Virus record (IMG/VR): IMGVR_UViG_3300025438_000103
Location: 1 to 28,001 of that record
DNA from: a virus
Length of the DNA: 28,001 nt
Reading direction: 5' to 3' (one strand)
Position 1 is the first letter of the stretch. The number at the start of each line of letters is the position of its first letter. Under the pieces are notes generated by a model. It did not search any database, was not told the origin of the DNA, and was given only the letters and a program-made list of their open reading frames with translations. Positions 9,346 to 17,537 of this stretch are shown piece by piece. A program made the position numbers and the translations under genes.

Positions 9346-11285
9346 TATCTTCTTCCTCCTGCATGAATATCTAACCTCAAGGTTCCATATCTCCAAGTTT
9401 CATCCTGACCATCGTTTTCTATTTTTAAACTAACCTGCCTACCTCTAACCCTAGTGCTTACAAAATTAGTAGTGGTACTAATAGTAAAAGGACCAGTAAT
9501 TAAAGATCCTGAAGCAGATGATTGTGAATCGGTGGCTGGATAGTTAGTAAAGAACATGGTTACTTTTGCATTTCCACTTAAGTTTTTAAAGTCTGGTATA
9601 AATCTAGATACTCTCATAATATATTCACCATCTCCTGCAATTCCTTGTTCGGAAATATCATAATCCCCTGACAAAATATAAGAAGCAATAGCAGTAGTAG
9701 ATCCTCCAGCGGTTACTTCATTGGTCCCTGTTTCTTGAGCCCAGTACTGAGAAGAACCATATCTATTGGTTACCCCTTGAATGGCTGGGAAGCTCGGAGT
9801 TCCATTAGTAGTAAATTCAGTAGCGTAGGGTAAATCATAGGTAGTAGCATCATTATAGGTAGTTCTAGATAAAGAACCGGTAGTCCAACTTTGTTCGATA
9901 AAGTTATATACTACATTCCTATTAATTTGTTGCGAGCCGCTCGCTGCATAGTACCAACCCACTTCATTAAATAATGAGTTGTGATATCCATAGGTAATTT
10001 GATTAGCATCATAATTAATTCCTAATCCATCTCCTTGAGTGGTAAATACAAAATCTTCTACTAAGGATGGAAGTTGTTTTACCGTTCCATCGTACATAAA
10101 AAATCCACCACCAAAACCCATCCAGTACACCGCTCCTTGTGCATAGACGGCAGTGTGTTGCCCTAAACATCCACAGTTGGAACCAACTTGTCTTAATGAA
10201 AAAGTGTAAGGAGTTCCCACAAATTGTATTACATAAGCTGCTTGATCGGTTAACACTAATACATAATCTTTTCCTTGTACGGCTGTTACGATTTCATTTC
10301 CTTGGTCAAGCAAGAAAGTACCTGCTGTATTAGTCGCGGTAGGAGCCCAAGTATTAATATCTTCTTGATTAGAAAAACGTACCAACATTTTGTTTTGTGT
10401 AGAAGCATCTCCGACAGTAGTTTCGGTTCCCATTAAAAATAAATGTCTATCTCTGTCAGAAACTAAACTCATTAATGATCTAGTAGGAGCATCTGCTACG
10501 ATAGCAGCTCTCGTTTCTAATGCTGCAGGCTCTCCTGCTAAAGGAGTCCAAGTATAGGTAGAACCGTTTCTAGCAGTTGCAACTAACAACTGTCCATAGT
10601 TATCGAGCGACCAGGAGCCAGGATCTAAGACCACGGTAGAAGCAGATCGTGCAGTTCCCCATGCTTCTCTTCCATAAGGACCGGTTCCAAATCCATAAGC
10701 GGGGGTTTCAAATACAGGACCAATGGTTACATAAGGCGTAACCGTTGCAGAACCTTGAGTAGACATACCTGAACCAGATTCGGTAGTAGACATAGTAATA
10801 GTAAAATCATCATCATCTGTGGAAGTAACTTCATAAGTATTGTTAGTAAATTGACTAGCTGAAAAACCTGTTTCACCCCCAGTAGGTAAGGTAATACTAG
10901 TAAAAATAATATAAGAACCGTTTGCAACTCCATGAGCTACTTTATTAACCGTAACGGTTGCTGATCCAGTAGTAGAAGTAAAGGTAAATCCTGTAATAGG
11001 GGTCTCTAAAGGAGTAATATCATAAAACGCTCCTTCATAATAAATAACTAGCACTTTAGAAGTACCTAGTGCTGCGTATCGAACACCAGTTAAATCAGTC
11101 CAAGTGTGTTGTCCTCTGACAGGTCCTGCTATGGTAGAGTTAACTAATTCTTCCCAACCACCTATTTTTTCAGGTTGGCCGTATCTAAAACGTACGTTAT
11201 CACCGTCTACCCATTGCCCTTCGGCACCGGTTTCGGTCTGTTGTTTGTTGAATCCAGGCTTAAATTGTATCTTCTGTAATGGCAT
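9345..11285 (-). CDS. Tail nozzle-like protein (P22 gp10 / T7 gp12 type)
   Basis: A 646-residue beta-rich protein. The N-terminal part, with a GFNKQQTETGAEGQWVDGDN-type segment (residues 11-30) followed by VRFRYGQPEKIGGW, is a pattern I associate with P22 gp10-like tail proteins that close the channel beneath the portal and carry the fibres. An extra beta module with an HGV motif (118-120) is inserted at about 100-187. Repeated blade-like segments follow, with a Cys-Gly-Cys pair in the middle and a basic C-terminus ending HAGGRR. The length is within the range for this family. There is no clear ribosome site at the usual distance; a 13-base inverted repeat lies between an AAAAGG and the ATG. 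Family membership is inferred without a search. Confidence 0.65.
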   Translation of the reverse strand: MPLQKIQFKPGFNKQQTETGAEGQWVDGDNVRFRYGQPEKIGGWEELVNSTIAGPVRGQHTWTDLTGVRYAALGTSKVLVIYYEGAFYDITPLETPITGFTFTSTTGSATVTVNKVAHGVANGSYIIFTSITLPTGGETGFSASQFTNNTYEVTSTDDDDFTITMSTTESGSGMSTQGSATVTPYVTIGPVFETPAYGFGTGPYGREAWGTARSASTVVLDPGSWSLDNYGQLLVATARNGSTYTWTPLAGEPAALETRAAIVADAPTRSLMSLVSDRDRHLFLMGTETTVGDASTQNKMLVRFSNQEDINTWAPTATNTAGTFLLDQGNEIVTAVQGKDYVLVLTDQAAYVIQFVGTPYTFSLRQVGSNCGCLGQHTAVYAQGAVYWMGFGGGFFMYDGTVKQLPSLVEDFVFTTQGDGLGINYDANQITYGYHNSLFNEVGWYYAASGSQQINRNVVYNFIEQSWTTGSLSRTTYNDATTYDLPYATEFTTNGTPSFPAIQGVTNRYGSSQYWAQETGTNEVTAGGSTTAIASYILSGDYDISEQGIAGDGEYIMRVSRFIPDFKNLSGNAKVTMFFTNYPATDSQSSASGSLITGPFTISTTTNFVSTRVRGRQVSLKIENDGQDETWRYGTLRLDIHAGGRR

Positions 11286-11327
11286 AATAGTATTTATAAT
11301 ACCTTTTGAACCTAAAATAAAGATGTT

Positions 11328-12359
11328 TTATCTTGCTGTTCCTGGTATTCCTGTTGAAGTTACAAAAGGAGAAGAAGCAAATGCCATGTAGATGTAATTG
11401 TTTCCTGAAGCATTAAAGTCTGCATTAGTAAATCTCCATTTAAAACCATTGGATAAGAAATCAGCAAAAGTTGTATTAGATGTATCTTCAGTACTGTTTG
11501 TATTTGGAGCAAGAATATCTGATTTACTATTATAACCTGCTCGTCTATTGTCAAACATAGACCAATTTGATGCATAACCTGTATCTTTAAACATTATAAA
11601 AGCTGGTTTAAATCCTGTGTATATAAATGTACCATCAGCATTTCCGTTCCCTGTGTATGAGCCAAATTTTGAGTAGCCTTTAATTTCTGCAAAGCAGTAA
11701 GCTATCATAGTATTATTATTATTGGTTTCGTTTCCAGCACCAAGAGTAACTACTGAACTAGATGGAGTAGTATTATTCCACCCACCAATTGATGTATCTC
11801 CAGCACTAGTACTGTTTAAAAAAATTCTTCTAGTATTACCTAAACTTGAGTGATAACAAGTCCAATCCCATGCCGCAACAGCTCTATTTTTAACTATTAC
11901 CATTGAAGGTGCAACACCTAACCCATGTCCAATAGTTGCACCAGCAGTTAAATTACCCGTATAACTTACAATACTAAATCCAGCGGTTGTATTAGCTGAA
12001 ACACTAGAAGTAATTGAACCATCAGAATTAGATGATGCTGAACCACCACCTAACCAATTCCAAGATGCGTAAGTTGCTGAACTTGTATTATAAGAGCCAT
12101 CTGTACCAACTGTAAAACCATCTGTACCAAAAGCTGTTAATCCTTGTGCTACAGTTTCTTCTGCACCAGTATCATTTGAACTTAATTCTTTTGTTACTCC
12201 TCTTACTGAATCTGTTAATACATGCTCAGTTGCACCACTTCTACCTTTAATCCATGTAAGGTCTGGGGTGAAGTTGACCCCAGTTATTGATTGTGTAGCA
12301 CCAGTACCAGTGTAAAGTTTAGTATTAAAATAATCTGAGGGTTTATTTATTTGTGCCAT
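11328..12359 (-). CDS. DUF7483-like tail fibre/adhesion protein, 343 aa
   Basis: A 343-residue protein rich in Ser, Thr, Gly, Asn and aromatic residues, with repeated elements of the type FTPDLTWIKGR, APSMVIVKNR and KPAFIMFKDTG and a C-terminal segment ending MAFASSPFVTSTGIPGTAR. These are marks of a domain, DUF7483 as I recall it, found at the ends of many marine phage fibre proteins. The gene has an AGGAG ribosome site and follows the LamG/SPRY fibre gene by 27 bases. In other phages the two parts can lie on one chain; here they are separate genes. Its CpG content is far below that of flanking genes, in common with the next two genes upstream. Likely role: receptor contact. Confidence 0.75.
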   Translation of the reverse strand: MAQINKPSDYFNTKLYTGTGATQSITGVNFTPDLTWIKGRSGATEHVLTDSVRGVTKELSSNDTGAEETVAQGLTAFGTDGFTVGTDGSYNTSSATYASWNWLGGGSASSNSDGSITSSVSANTTAGFSIVSYTGNLTAGATIGHGLGVAPSMVIVKNRAVAAWDWTCYHSSLGNTRRIFLNSTSAGDTSIGGWNNTTPSSSVVTLGAGNETNNNNTMIAYCFAEIKGYSKFGSYTGNGNADGTFIYTGFKPAFIMFKDTGYASNWSMFDNRRAGYNSKSDILAPNTNSTEDTSNTTFADFLSNGFKWRFTNADFNASGNNYIYMAFASSPFVTSTGIPGTAR

Positions 12360-12386
12360 TAGCTGTACTCCTGTGCGTTAATTGAT

Positions 12387-13832
12387 TTAGTCATAATTAA
12401 ACTCATTTAAGTTTTTTGTACAAAGTGCATAAAATTTTTTTGCTGCACCATCTCCAGTAATGTTTGGCGAATATTCAAACGCACCATATCCATTATCATC
12501 TGCTATTGCTGTGTCTGCTAAAGCTTGAAAACCATTACCAAAATTAACTTCAAATACAGCCGCACCACCAGTATTATAATCTCCTACAAATGGAATATAA
12601 TGACCTGTTCCATTACTTGCCAAAGCAGTTAAAGCAATACCAGTTCCACTATTTTCAAGTGTACCATTTTTACTCCAATAAGTTTTCATATCTTCAAGAT
12701 CAAGATAAACTCCTAAAATATCTCCAGCAGCATATGAACTTAATGTAGCAAGAGTAATGCTACCACCAGATCCATTACCTGATTGTAATGTTCCACTTTT
12801 ATTCCAAGTATGAGTAAAAGGTGTAACACCCCCAGATTTTCCATAAGAAGAGTTTTGATGAGAAGGTGTTGCAGTTACACCAAGATTTGCTGTACCACTA
12901 GCACCTATTGAAATACAATCAACTTCAAAATACCAACGACCAGCAGATACAGCAAAAGTTGCTGTACTCATAGCTTCTGCACTAGCATCAGTTGTAAGTT
13001 TTATATTGCCTTCTGCAAAAAGAGCACTAGCATAATAATTATCTAAAGGATTCATGGTTGCAAAATTATTAGTAGGTGTGTCGGTAGTCTGGTCTACTGC
13101 TGTTAAATTATTAACTGTAAAATCATTACCATTACCTGATGTATCTGCACCTAAAGCACCGCTATCTTCAAAGTCTAAATAGAATCCGTTAGTACCAAAG
13201 GTTAATCCAGAAACATCTATTGGTTTCCATATTCCACTATCTTCATCAAATTCTCCAAAGTCTGTAGGTGCTAATGCTTGACCATCTATACCATAAACAT
13301 CAGACATGTAGCCGTCTAAATACCCTGAACTTCCTCCATAAGAACCTAAATAATAGGTATATGAACTTGTACCAAGTCTTAAGTCTTCATTTAATGAAGG
13401 ATAAATAGCTGTAACAAAAGAAGTTTCTTGAACTCCATTAACATATATTTTAACTCTATTAGAAGCTGTTGCTTGTGTAGTGTCCATAGCAACTACAATA
13501 TGATACCAAGCTGATACATCTCTAAATAATCTATTTGTAACTAAAATTATTGTGTTACTACCACCACTTCTATTACCGATACTTAGTCGTTGAGAACTAT
13601 CAAATAATATCTTTATTCTTTCATCTATAGAATAATAACTTAAGAATAATGTATTATCACCGTCAGGGTTTTGACATTTTTTAACCCATGTTGAAAAAGT
13701 TTGTATTTTTCTATTAGTCCCTGTAGTTGGAACTTTTGATAAATAATCTGAACTAGCAGAATTAAATCGTAAAGAATTATCTACTGTATAACCACCTGCT
13801 GATAGAGAGTTAGCTGGTAAGATAAAAGGCAT
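12387..13832 (-). CDS. Tail fibre protein with LamG-like and SPRY-like domains, 481 aa
   Basis: The N-terminal half (about residues 20-185) has the concanavalin/LamG pattern: FSTWVKK, then WYHIVVAMDTT with RVKIYVNGV (109-134), then YLDGYMSDVYGIDGQ. The C-terminal half (about 297-432) has the SPRY pattern: GRWYFEV, a GANLGV-like strand, and GDILGVYLDLEDMKTYWSKNG (370-390). Both folds bind sugars or proteins, so the product is a good candidate for host receptor binding. There is no cleavage or hydrolase motif. It lies one base after the stop of the 218-residue gene and belongs to a CpG-poor three-gene cassette. Domain calls are from motif recognition, not a profile search. Confidence 0.8.
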   Translation of the reverse strand: MPFILPANSLSAGGYTVDNSLRFNSASSDYLSKVPTTGTNRKIQTFSTWVKKCQNPDGDNTLFLSYYSIDERIKILFDSSQRLSIGNRSGGSNTIILVTNRLFRDVSAWYHIVVAMDTTQATASNRVKIYVNGVQETSFVTAIYPSLNEDLRLGTSSYTYYLGSYGGSSGYLDGYMSDVYGIDGQALAPTDFGEFDEDSGIWKPIDVSGLTFGTNGFYLDFEDSGALGADTSGNGNDFTVNNLTAVDQTTDTPTNNFATMNPLDNYYASALFAEGNIKLTTDASAEAMSTATFAVSAGRWYFEVDCISIGASGTANLGVTATPSHQNSSYGKSGGVTPFTHTWNKSGTLQSGNGSGGSITLATLSSYAAGDILGVYLDLEDMKTYWSKNGTLENSGTGIALTALASNGTGHYIPFVGDYNTGGAAVFEVNFGNGFQALADTAIADDNGYGAFEYSPNITGDGAAKKFYALCTKNLNEFNYD

Positions 13833-13833
13833 A

Positions 13834-14490
13834 TTAAACTACCTCTTTTGGAAATTCTCCAAGAGGTCTAGTAACTGTACCATCATCTTGCATTGTGTAG
13901 GTAAGTAAAGTTATAAGAGTATTTACATTGGCACAATTATCTATTGCAGTTTCCATTGCATTGACTTTAGTTCTAACTGCTGCTCTGTAAGTAGTAACAG
14001 CACTAGGTACTGAATAATCTGAAACTTCGGTTGCCTTAACCACATACCAATCTGTAGGAGCTAATAGACCAGCTGCTTCTAAATTAAAACCTGTTTTGTA
14101 TTTTGTTTTTAAACCAGTGGTTACAATTTGATTGCCTTTTTCATCATTCATAGGATCACCTGCAGAAGCACCTTCTGGTGAGCTTTCGTTATCTACATCT
14201 TCTTGTGTCCAAACTTCATTCGTGTCTGTTAGTTTTTTACCAACAGCAGTTCCATAAGAAGCAGTAACTACTCCATCTGCATAATTAAAAGATTGATTTG
14301 TATTAATGTAATAGTCTTCATCTTTTTTATTAGAACTATCAAAGACTACTTCATAAATTCCAATAGCTTCTTTTTCAGCTACAGACCATTTACTAAATAT
14401 GTCTGCTGGGTATTGATTACCATTAAGAGTAAATCCTTTAGGGTAACTAAAGTATTTTGTGATTGTTTCGTCTATGACTAATGTGTACAT
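13834..14490 (-). CDS. DUF4376-like / tail-fibre-associated protein, 218 aa
   Basis: A 218-residue protein. The first part contains an aromatic-rich stretch and is acidic through about residues 85-115; the last 80 residues have a DWYVVKATEV segment followed by a helix with TYRAAVRTKVNAMETAI, the arrangement seen in DUF4376-type proteins that sit next to phage fibre genes and are often annotated as fibre assembly factors. An AGGAA ribosome site lies close to the ATG. It is the first gene of the CpG-poor cassette. A structural role rather than a chaperone role is equally possible. Confidence 0.6.
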   Translation of the reverse strand: MYTLVIDETITKYFSYPKGFTLNGNQYPADIFSKWSVAEKEAIGIYEVVFDSSNKKDEDYYINTNQSFNYADGVVTASYGTAVGKKLTDTNEVWTQEDVDNESSPEGASAGDPMNDEKGNQIVTTGLKTKYKTGFNLEAAGLLAPTDWYVVKATEVSDYSVPSAVTTYRAAVRTKVNAMETAIDNCANVNTLITLLTYTMQDDGTVTRPLGEFPKEVV

Positions 14491-14497
14491 AATATTC

Positions 14498-15502
14498 CTA
14501 TGATAAAGTTAATGCTAAATTTCTTCCAACTTCTAACCATTTTGTTCCATTGTATCTAAAAGTAAATACATCTCCAAGACTAGCTGTTGCTGTTAATGTT
14601 GGTGCAGTATCCGCTGCAAATTCATATATTGCGTTCCATGTAATAGTTCTTCCGCCAGTTCCATCTTGAATAACTAATAGAGAAGCAAATTGACCTGTAC
14701 TTCCATTGGTAGGTGCGTTTAAAGTTCTGTTTCCACCGAGTGTTACTGCGGACACAGCTTGTGTTGCCATATCCCAATCAATCGTAGCACCATCTGTTAA
14801 AGTGGTTTCAGCTAAGTATGCTTTGTCAGCTAGCAGTGTGCCAGTAACATCAACTACCCCTGTTCCTTTAGGAGTTAAAGTTATTCCAATATTAGAGTCA
14901 TCCCCTGTCGCAGATAAAATAGGTGCAGAACCTGTTGCATTATTTGTAATAGTAAATTCATTAACTGCACTTGCGGTTTCTGTAAAGTTTAAGAGTTGTA
15001 AAGTTCCATCACCTAAACCAAATGTATTAACATCTAACATACCACCGAGCTGTGGAGAGGTATCTTGAACAACCGCTGTAATACCTGCAGTTAAACCTGT
15101 ATCCACAACATTAGTTCCATCAGAATACAATAATTTAGTACCTTTATCAGTAGTACTAAAGGTAGCTCCCGTACCAGACGCTGTTTTAACTACTACGTCA
15201 TGAGCTCCTGAAGTTGAGTTTCTAACGATATAGGTTTTTTCAATTGCATCTGGAATAATAACATTAACAGAAGTAGTAATCGTTCCTGTTAAATCAAGAA
15301 CTGCATTTTTACCATCAGAAATAGTTCCATTGGAAAAAGTTAAAGTTACACCGGTAGTCGCATTTAATGGAATTGCTTCATAACCAGCAATGGCTTGTTG
15401 TACGATGTTTAAATTGGTATTAGTAATATCTCCCCATAGACCGGCTTTTTCACCAGTGACCATGAGTTCTAGTTTTAAATCTCCAGAATAGCTTGATGGC
15501 AT
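14498..15502 (-). CDS. Short tail fibre-like protein, 334 aa
   Basis: A 334-residue beta-rich protein. The N-terminus (about 1-45) has an LKLELMVTGEKAGLWGDITN stretch and a helical NLNIVQQAIAGYE segment that I recognise from phage fibre N-termini that attach to the tail. The middle consists of Thr/Gly/Val-rich strands of a beta-helix type. The last 80 residues (LGGNRTLNAPTNG, then DVFTFRYNGTKWLEVGRNL) match the common end domain of such fibres. Its CpG content is like that of the tail genes upstream, unlike the cassette that follows. It may be the adaptor or trunk on which the exchangeable fibres sit. Confidence 0.7.
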   Translation of the reverse strand: MPSSYSGDLKLELMVTGEKAGLWGDITNTNLNIVQQAIAGYEAIPLNATTGVTLTFSNGTISDGKNAVLDLTGTITTSVNVIIPDAIEKTYIVRNSTSGAHDVVVKTASGTGATFSTTDKGTKLLYSDGTNVVDTGLTAGITAVVQDTSPQLGGMLDVNTFGLGDGTLQLLNFTETASAVNEFTITNNATGSAPILSATGDDSNIGITLTPKGTGVVDVTGTLLADKAYLAETTLTDGATIDWDMATQAVSAVTLGGNRTLNAPTNGSTGQFASLLVIQDGTGGRTITWNAIYEFAADTAPTLTATASLGDVFTFRYNGTKWLEVGRNLALTLS

Positions 15503-15540
15503 ATTTTATATAATTCCTTAATTAATAGTTTTTATTCAAA

Positions 15541-16404
15541 TTATGCGGCTGTGTCAATATTATTCCAAGTGACATTAGATCCGGTAGAAACTTCAGTATA
15601 CGCTACAGAGGTGCCTGTGTCAACGATTGTCCATATCTGAGACACTTCATTTCCAAGCTCTAAAGTTAACTGATTTCCTGTTAATAGTACGGATCCTGAG
15701 ATCGTAAAAGTAACACTTCCTGCAGTCGTATTAATCTGTTGTCCAGTAACATCTACTAGAGTATTGGCATCTAAAACAGCGGTTCCTAAAGTAGCACTTA
15801 TTTGTTGACCGGTTAAAGCCACATCCGGTGCTACATCTACGGTTCCTACAGCTGTTGATAATTCATTTCCTACAACCGGTATATTTGCAATACCTCCTAT
15901 GACTACATTTCCAGTATCGGTTTCTAAAACAAAACCAGTTAAATCTGCAAAGGTAATAGCATCGAGCGTCGCGGTGCCAGAGACAATAGATAATTCATTA
16001 CCGGTAACATTAAATGCTACATCGGTTTTACCAATAGCATCTCCTAAAGAAAGTGGGATTTGATTTCCAGATGCCATAGCATCCGGTGAAGCGTCTACAG
16101 AACTTAATGCAAAAGCAGCAGTAACACCTGTTGGTGAAGCAATTGTCAAAAGATCTAATGTAGTATCTCCAAGATCTAAATTTAATTGTGAACCGGTAAT
16201 AGGAACTTGAGTAGATATAGAATTGTTTCCCCAGTCAAGAGTACCCCAACCGAGTTCTCTTCCCCATCCTGAATTTAATTCTACAGTAGTAGTTACGTCT
16301 CCTTGAGACGTACTTAATTGAGTACCAGTGACAGATATACTTACATCACTTTGTTCTCCCCAGCTGTTTATTCCCCAGGTTAGTGTACCCCAAGTATTGA
16401 CCAT
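15541..16404 (-). CDS. Tandem-repeat tail protein with 22-residue period, 287 aa
   Basis: A 287-residue protein made almost wholly of a repeat with the core [VIL]-T-G-x-[QE]-[LI] and a Gly about eight residues after the TG. The TG or equivalent pair falls at residues 26, 70, 92, 112, 134, 156, 178, 198, 220 and 242, so the spacing is 22 with two steps of 20 and one of 44. Two Trp-Gly clusters, at residues 5-16 and 47-59, interrupt the N-terminal part and a Trp-containing segment ends the protein. The regular period implies a beta-solenoid or stacked beta-hairpin rod. No enzyme motif or Cys. Likely a fibre or tail spike component; no family name is recognised. Confidence 0.7.
   Translation of the reverse strand: MVNTWGTLTWGINSWGEQSDVSISVTGTQLSTSQGDVTTTVELNSGWGRELGWGTLDWGNNSISTQVPITGSQLNLDLGDTTLDLLTIASPTGVTAAFALSSVDASPDAMASGNQIPLSLGDAIGKTDVAFNVTGNELSIVSGTATLDAITFADLTGFVLETDTGNVVIGGIANIPVVGNELSTAVGTVDVAPDVALTGQQISATLGTAVLDANTLVDVTGQQINTTAGSVTFTISGSVLLTGNQLTLELGNEVSQIWTIVDTGTSVAYTEVSTGSNVTWNNIDTAA
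15649..16335 (-). repeat. Coding tandem repeat, about nine copies of a 22-residue unit
   Basis: Within the 287-residue gene the unit of 66 bases recurs from about residue 24 to 252. The repeat is clear at protein level; the DNA copies are diverged, so it is not a recent tandem duplication. The step between the first and second recognisable cores is 44 residues, and the Trp-rich insert lies there in place of a normal copy. Confidence 0.7.
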
Positions 16405-16420
16405 AATAGGTTAGCTCCTA

Positions 16421-16861
16421 TTAGTTGCCGATTCTTAGAATAGCTGCTGAAGTGGTAAATGCTGGAAACTGAATTGTAAAAGTTCCTGAAGTCGCTGCTT
16501 TGTCTGCACCAAAATCTAATACTGCCACCGCTTTGTTAGTCGATGAAGTATTATAAATTAAAGCTCCTCTAGCTGTGATCGTTACACCCGTAAAAGATAA
16601 ATCTGCAAAATCAACAATCGCAACACCTGATGAGACTGAAGTACTTGGATTTGGTTTTACTAAGGTTCCACCGCCGGCAGCATATTGTCCAGAATTTGGA
16701 ACTTCATTGGTAGAAGCATATGCCGTAGTAGTAGAATTTAACGTTGCATCAGAAGTGTACAGAGCAAGTTTAAAAGTATCACCACCAGAAAATTGAAACG
16801 TATGTTCCCCTTCTAGTAGTTCTTGTTTAAAACTGTTTGCAACCGCTTGTGTTATAGCCAT
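16421..16861 (-). CDS. Beta-rich virion protein, 146 aa
   Basis: A 146-residue protein. An N-terminal helix (residues 1-20) is followed by FKLALYTSDATLNSTTTAY and then alternating strands ending in TFTIQFPAFTTSAAILRI. I recognise this pattern from small proteins encoded beside tail fibres in many marine phages, where the function is unknown. The ATG follows an AAGGAG ribosome site. It stands between the adaptor and the 22-residue-repeat protein. Role inferred: minor tail or fibre-joint protein. Confidence 0.65.
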   Translation of the reverse strand: MAITQAVANSFKQELLEGEHTFQFSGGDTFKLALYTSDATLNSTTTAYASTNEVPNSGQYAAGGGTLVKPNPSTSVSSGVAIVDFADLSFTGVTITARGALIYNTSSTNKAVAVLDFGADKAATSGTFTIQFPAFTTSAAILRIGN

Positions 16862-16871
16862 AGTTTACTCC

Positions 16872-17537
16872 TTATTTTTGTTTTCCGACTTTCGGAACTC
16901 CTGTTTGGAATTCATCAGTTCGTCTTCTTCCCATTTGCTCAATTGTAAATCCTTGTAGAGCTTGTTGATATTTACCTTCATAATATTGAATCATATCAGC
17001 TGGACCTTTTAAAAATCCAAAAGCCTCTACTAGGCATGCATACAATAAGCCATTAGGAAATTCTGTACTTAAGTATGTAGTGGTATTACTACTAGATAAT
17101 CCCTCTGGTTTCAAGATATAATTTATCTGCATGTTATAATTTATATCTGGGGTAGGAGCCACCACAATGGTGTTCTCATCCCAATAACTGTAATATCTAG
17201 GTAATCCTTGTACTCCAGTAGGATCATACTCCGACATGAAGCTGGTATCCCTAAAATCTAAAAAATATCTATCTGAATTATCTGCTCCACCGGTAGAGTT
17301 AGTAATTTGACAAGACCTGATTATTAAAGTTTGATTATTAATAAGAGGGGTACTTACAAATCGTTGCCCTGCTATAATATCTGCTTGTGCATATTGTCTA
17401 TTATTATCAGAGTCTACGTCTCTTAAAAGTCTAAATTCAGTATCTGAAAGAAAGCCATCTACAATAGTAGAGGTAAATACATTGGCATCTACTTCACAAT
17501 AATCTCTAATTTTTTGTACTAATTCTGCATATGTCAT
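16872..17537 (-). CDS. Head-tail adaptor protein (SU10 adaptor-like), 221 aa
   Basis: A 221-residue protein that begins with the helical pattern MTYAELVQKIRDYCE, continues with a helix containing ID/FLSDTEFRLLRDVD, a strand region with PRYYSYWDENTIVVAPTPD (about 120-140) and a C-terminal helix with YYEGKYQQAL. This order matches phage adaptor proteins of the SU10 type that sit below the portal and join it to the tail. It overlaps the previous gene by one base in a TAATG junction, and no clear ribosome site precedes it, so its translation is probably coupled. Length is normal for the family. Assignment is by pattern only. Confidence 0.7.
   Translation of the reverse strand: MTYAELVQKIRDYCEVDANVFTSTIVDGFLSDTEFRLLRDVDSDNNRQYAQADIIAGQRFVSTPLINNQTLIIRSCQITNSTGGADNSDRYFLDFRDTSFMSEYDPTGVQGLPRYYSYWDENTIVVAPTPDINYNMQINYILKPEGLSSSNTTTYLSTEFPNGLLYACLVEAFGFLKGPADMIQYYEGKYQQALQGFTIEQMGRRRTDEFQTGVPKVGKQK

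Noticed and set aside
9346-9396. Longer version of the 54-residue gene starting upstream at 9396
   Set aside because: It would need a non-ATG start inside the nozzle gene without a ribosome site, whereas the ATG at 9345 has a strong one and the usual TAATG overlap.
11296-11310. TATAAATA, the T4-type late promoter octamer, ahead of the nozzle gene and again near 19852-19859
   Set aside because: In DNA this AT-rich, a few copies per strand are expected by chance in 28 kb, and the rest of the gene content is not T4-like.
11328-14490. Diversity-generating retroelement targeting the fibre genes
   Set aside because: No reverse transcriptase, no template/variable repeat pair and no A-biased variable end are seen in the window.
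15649-16335. Regularly spaced repeats that might suggest a CRISPR-like array
   Set aside because: The period is 66 bases at protein level inside one frame, DNA copies are diverged and there are no identical repeats with unique spacers.
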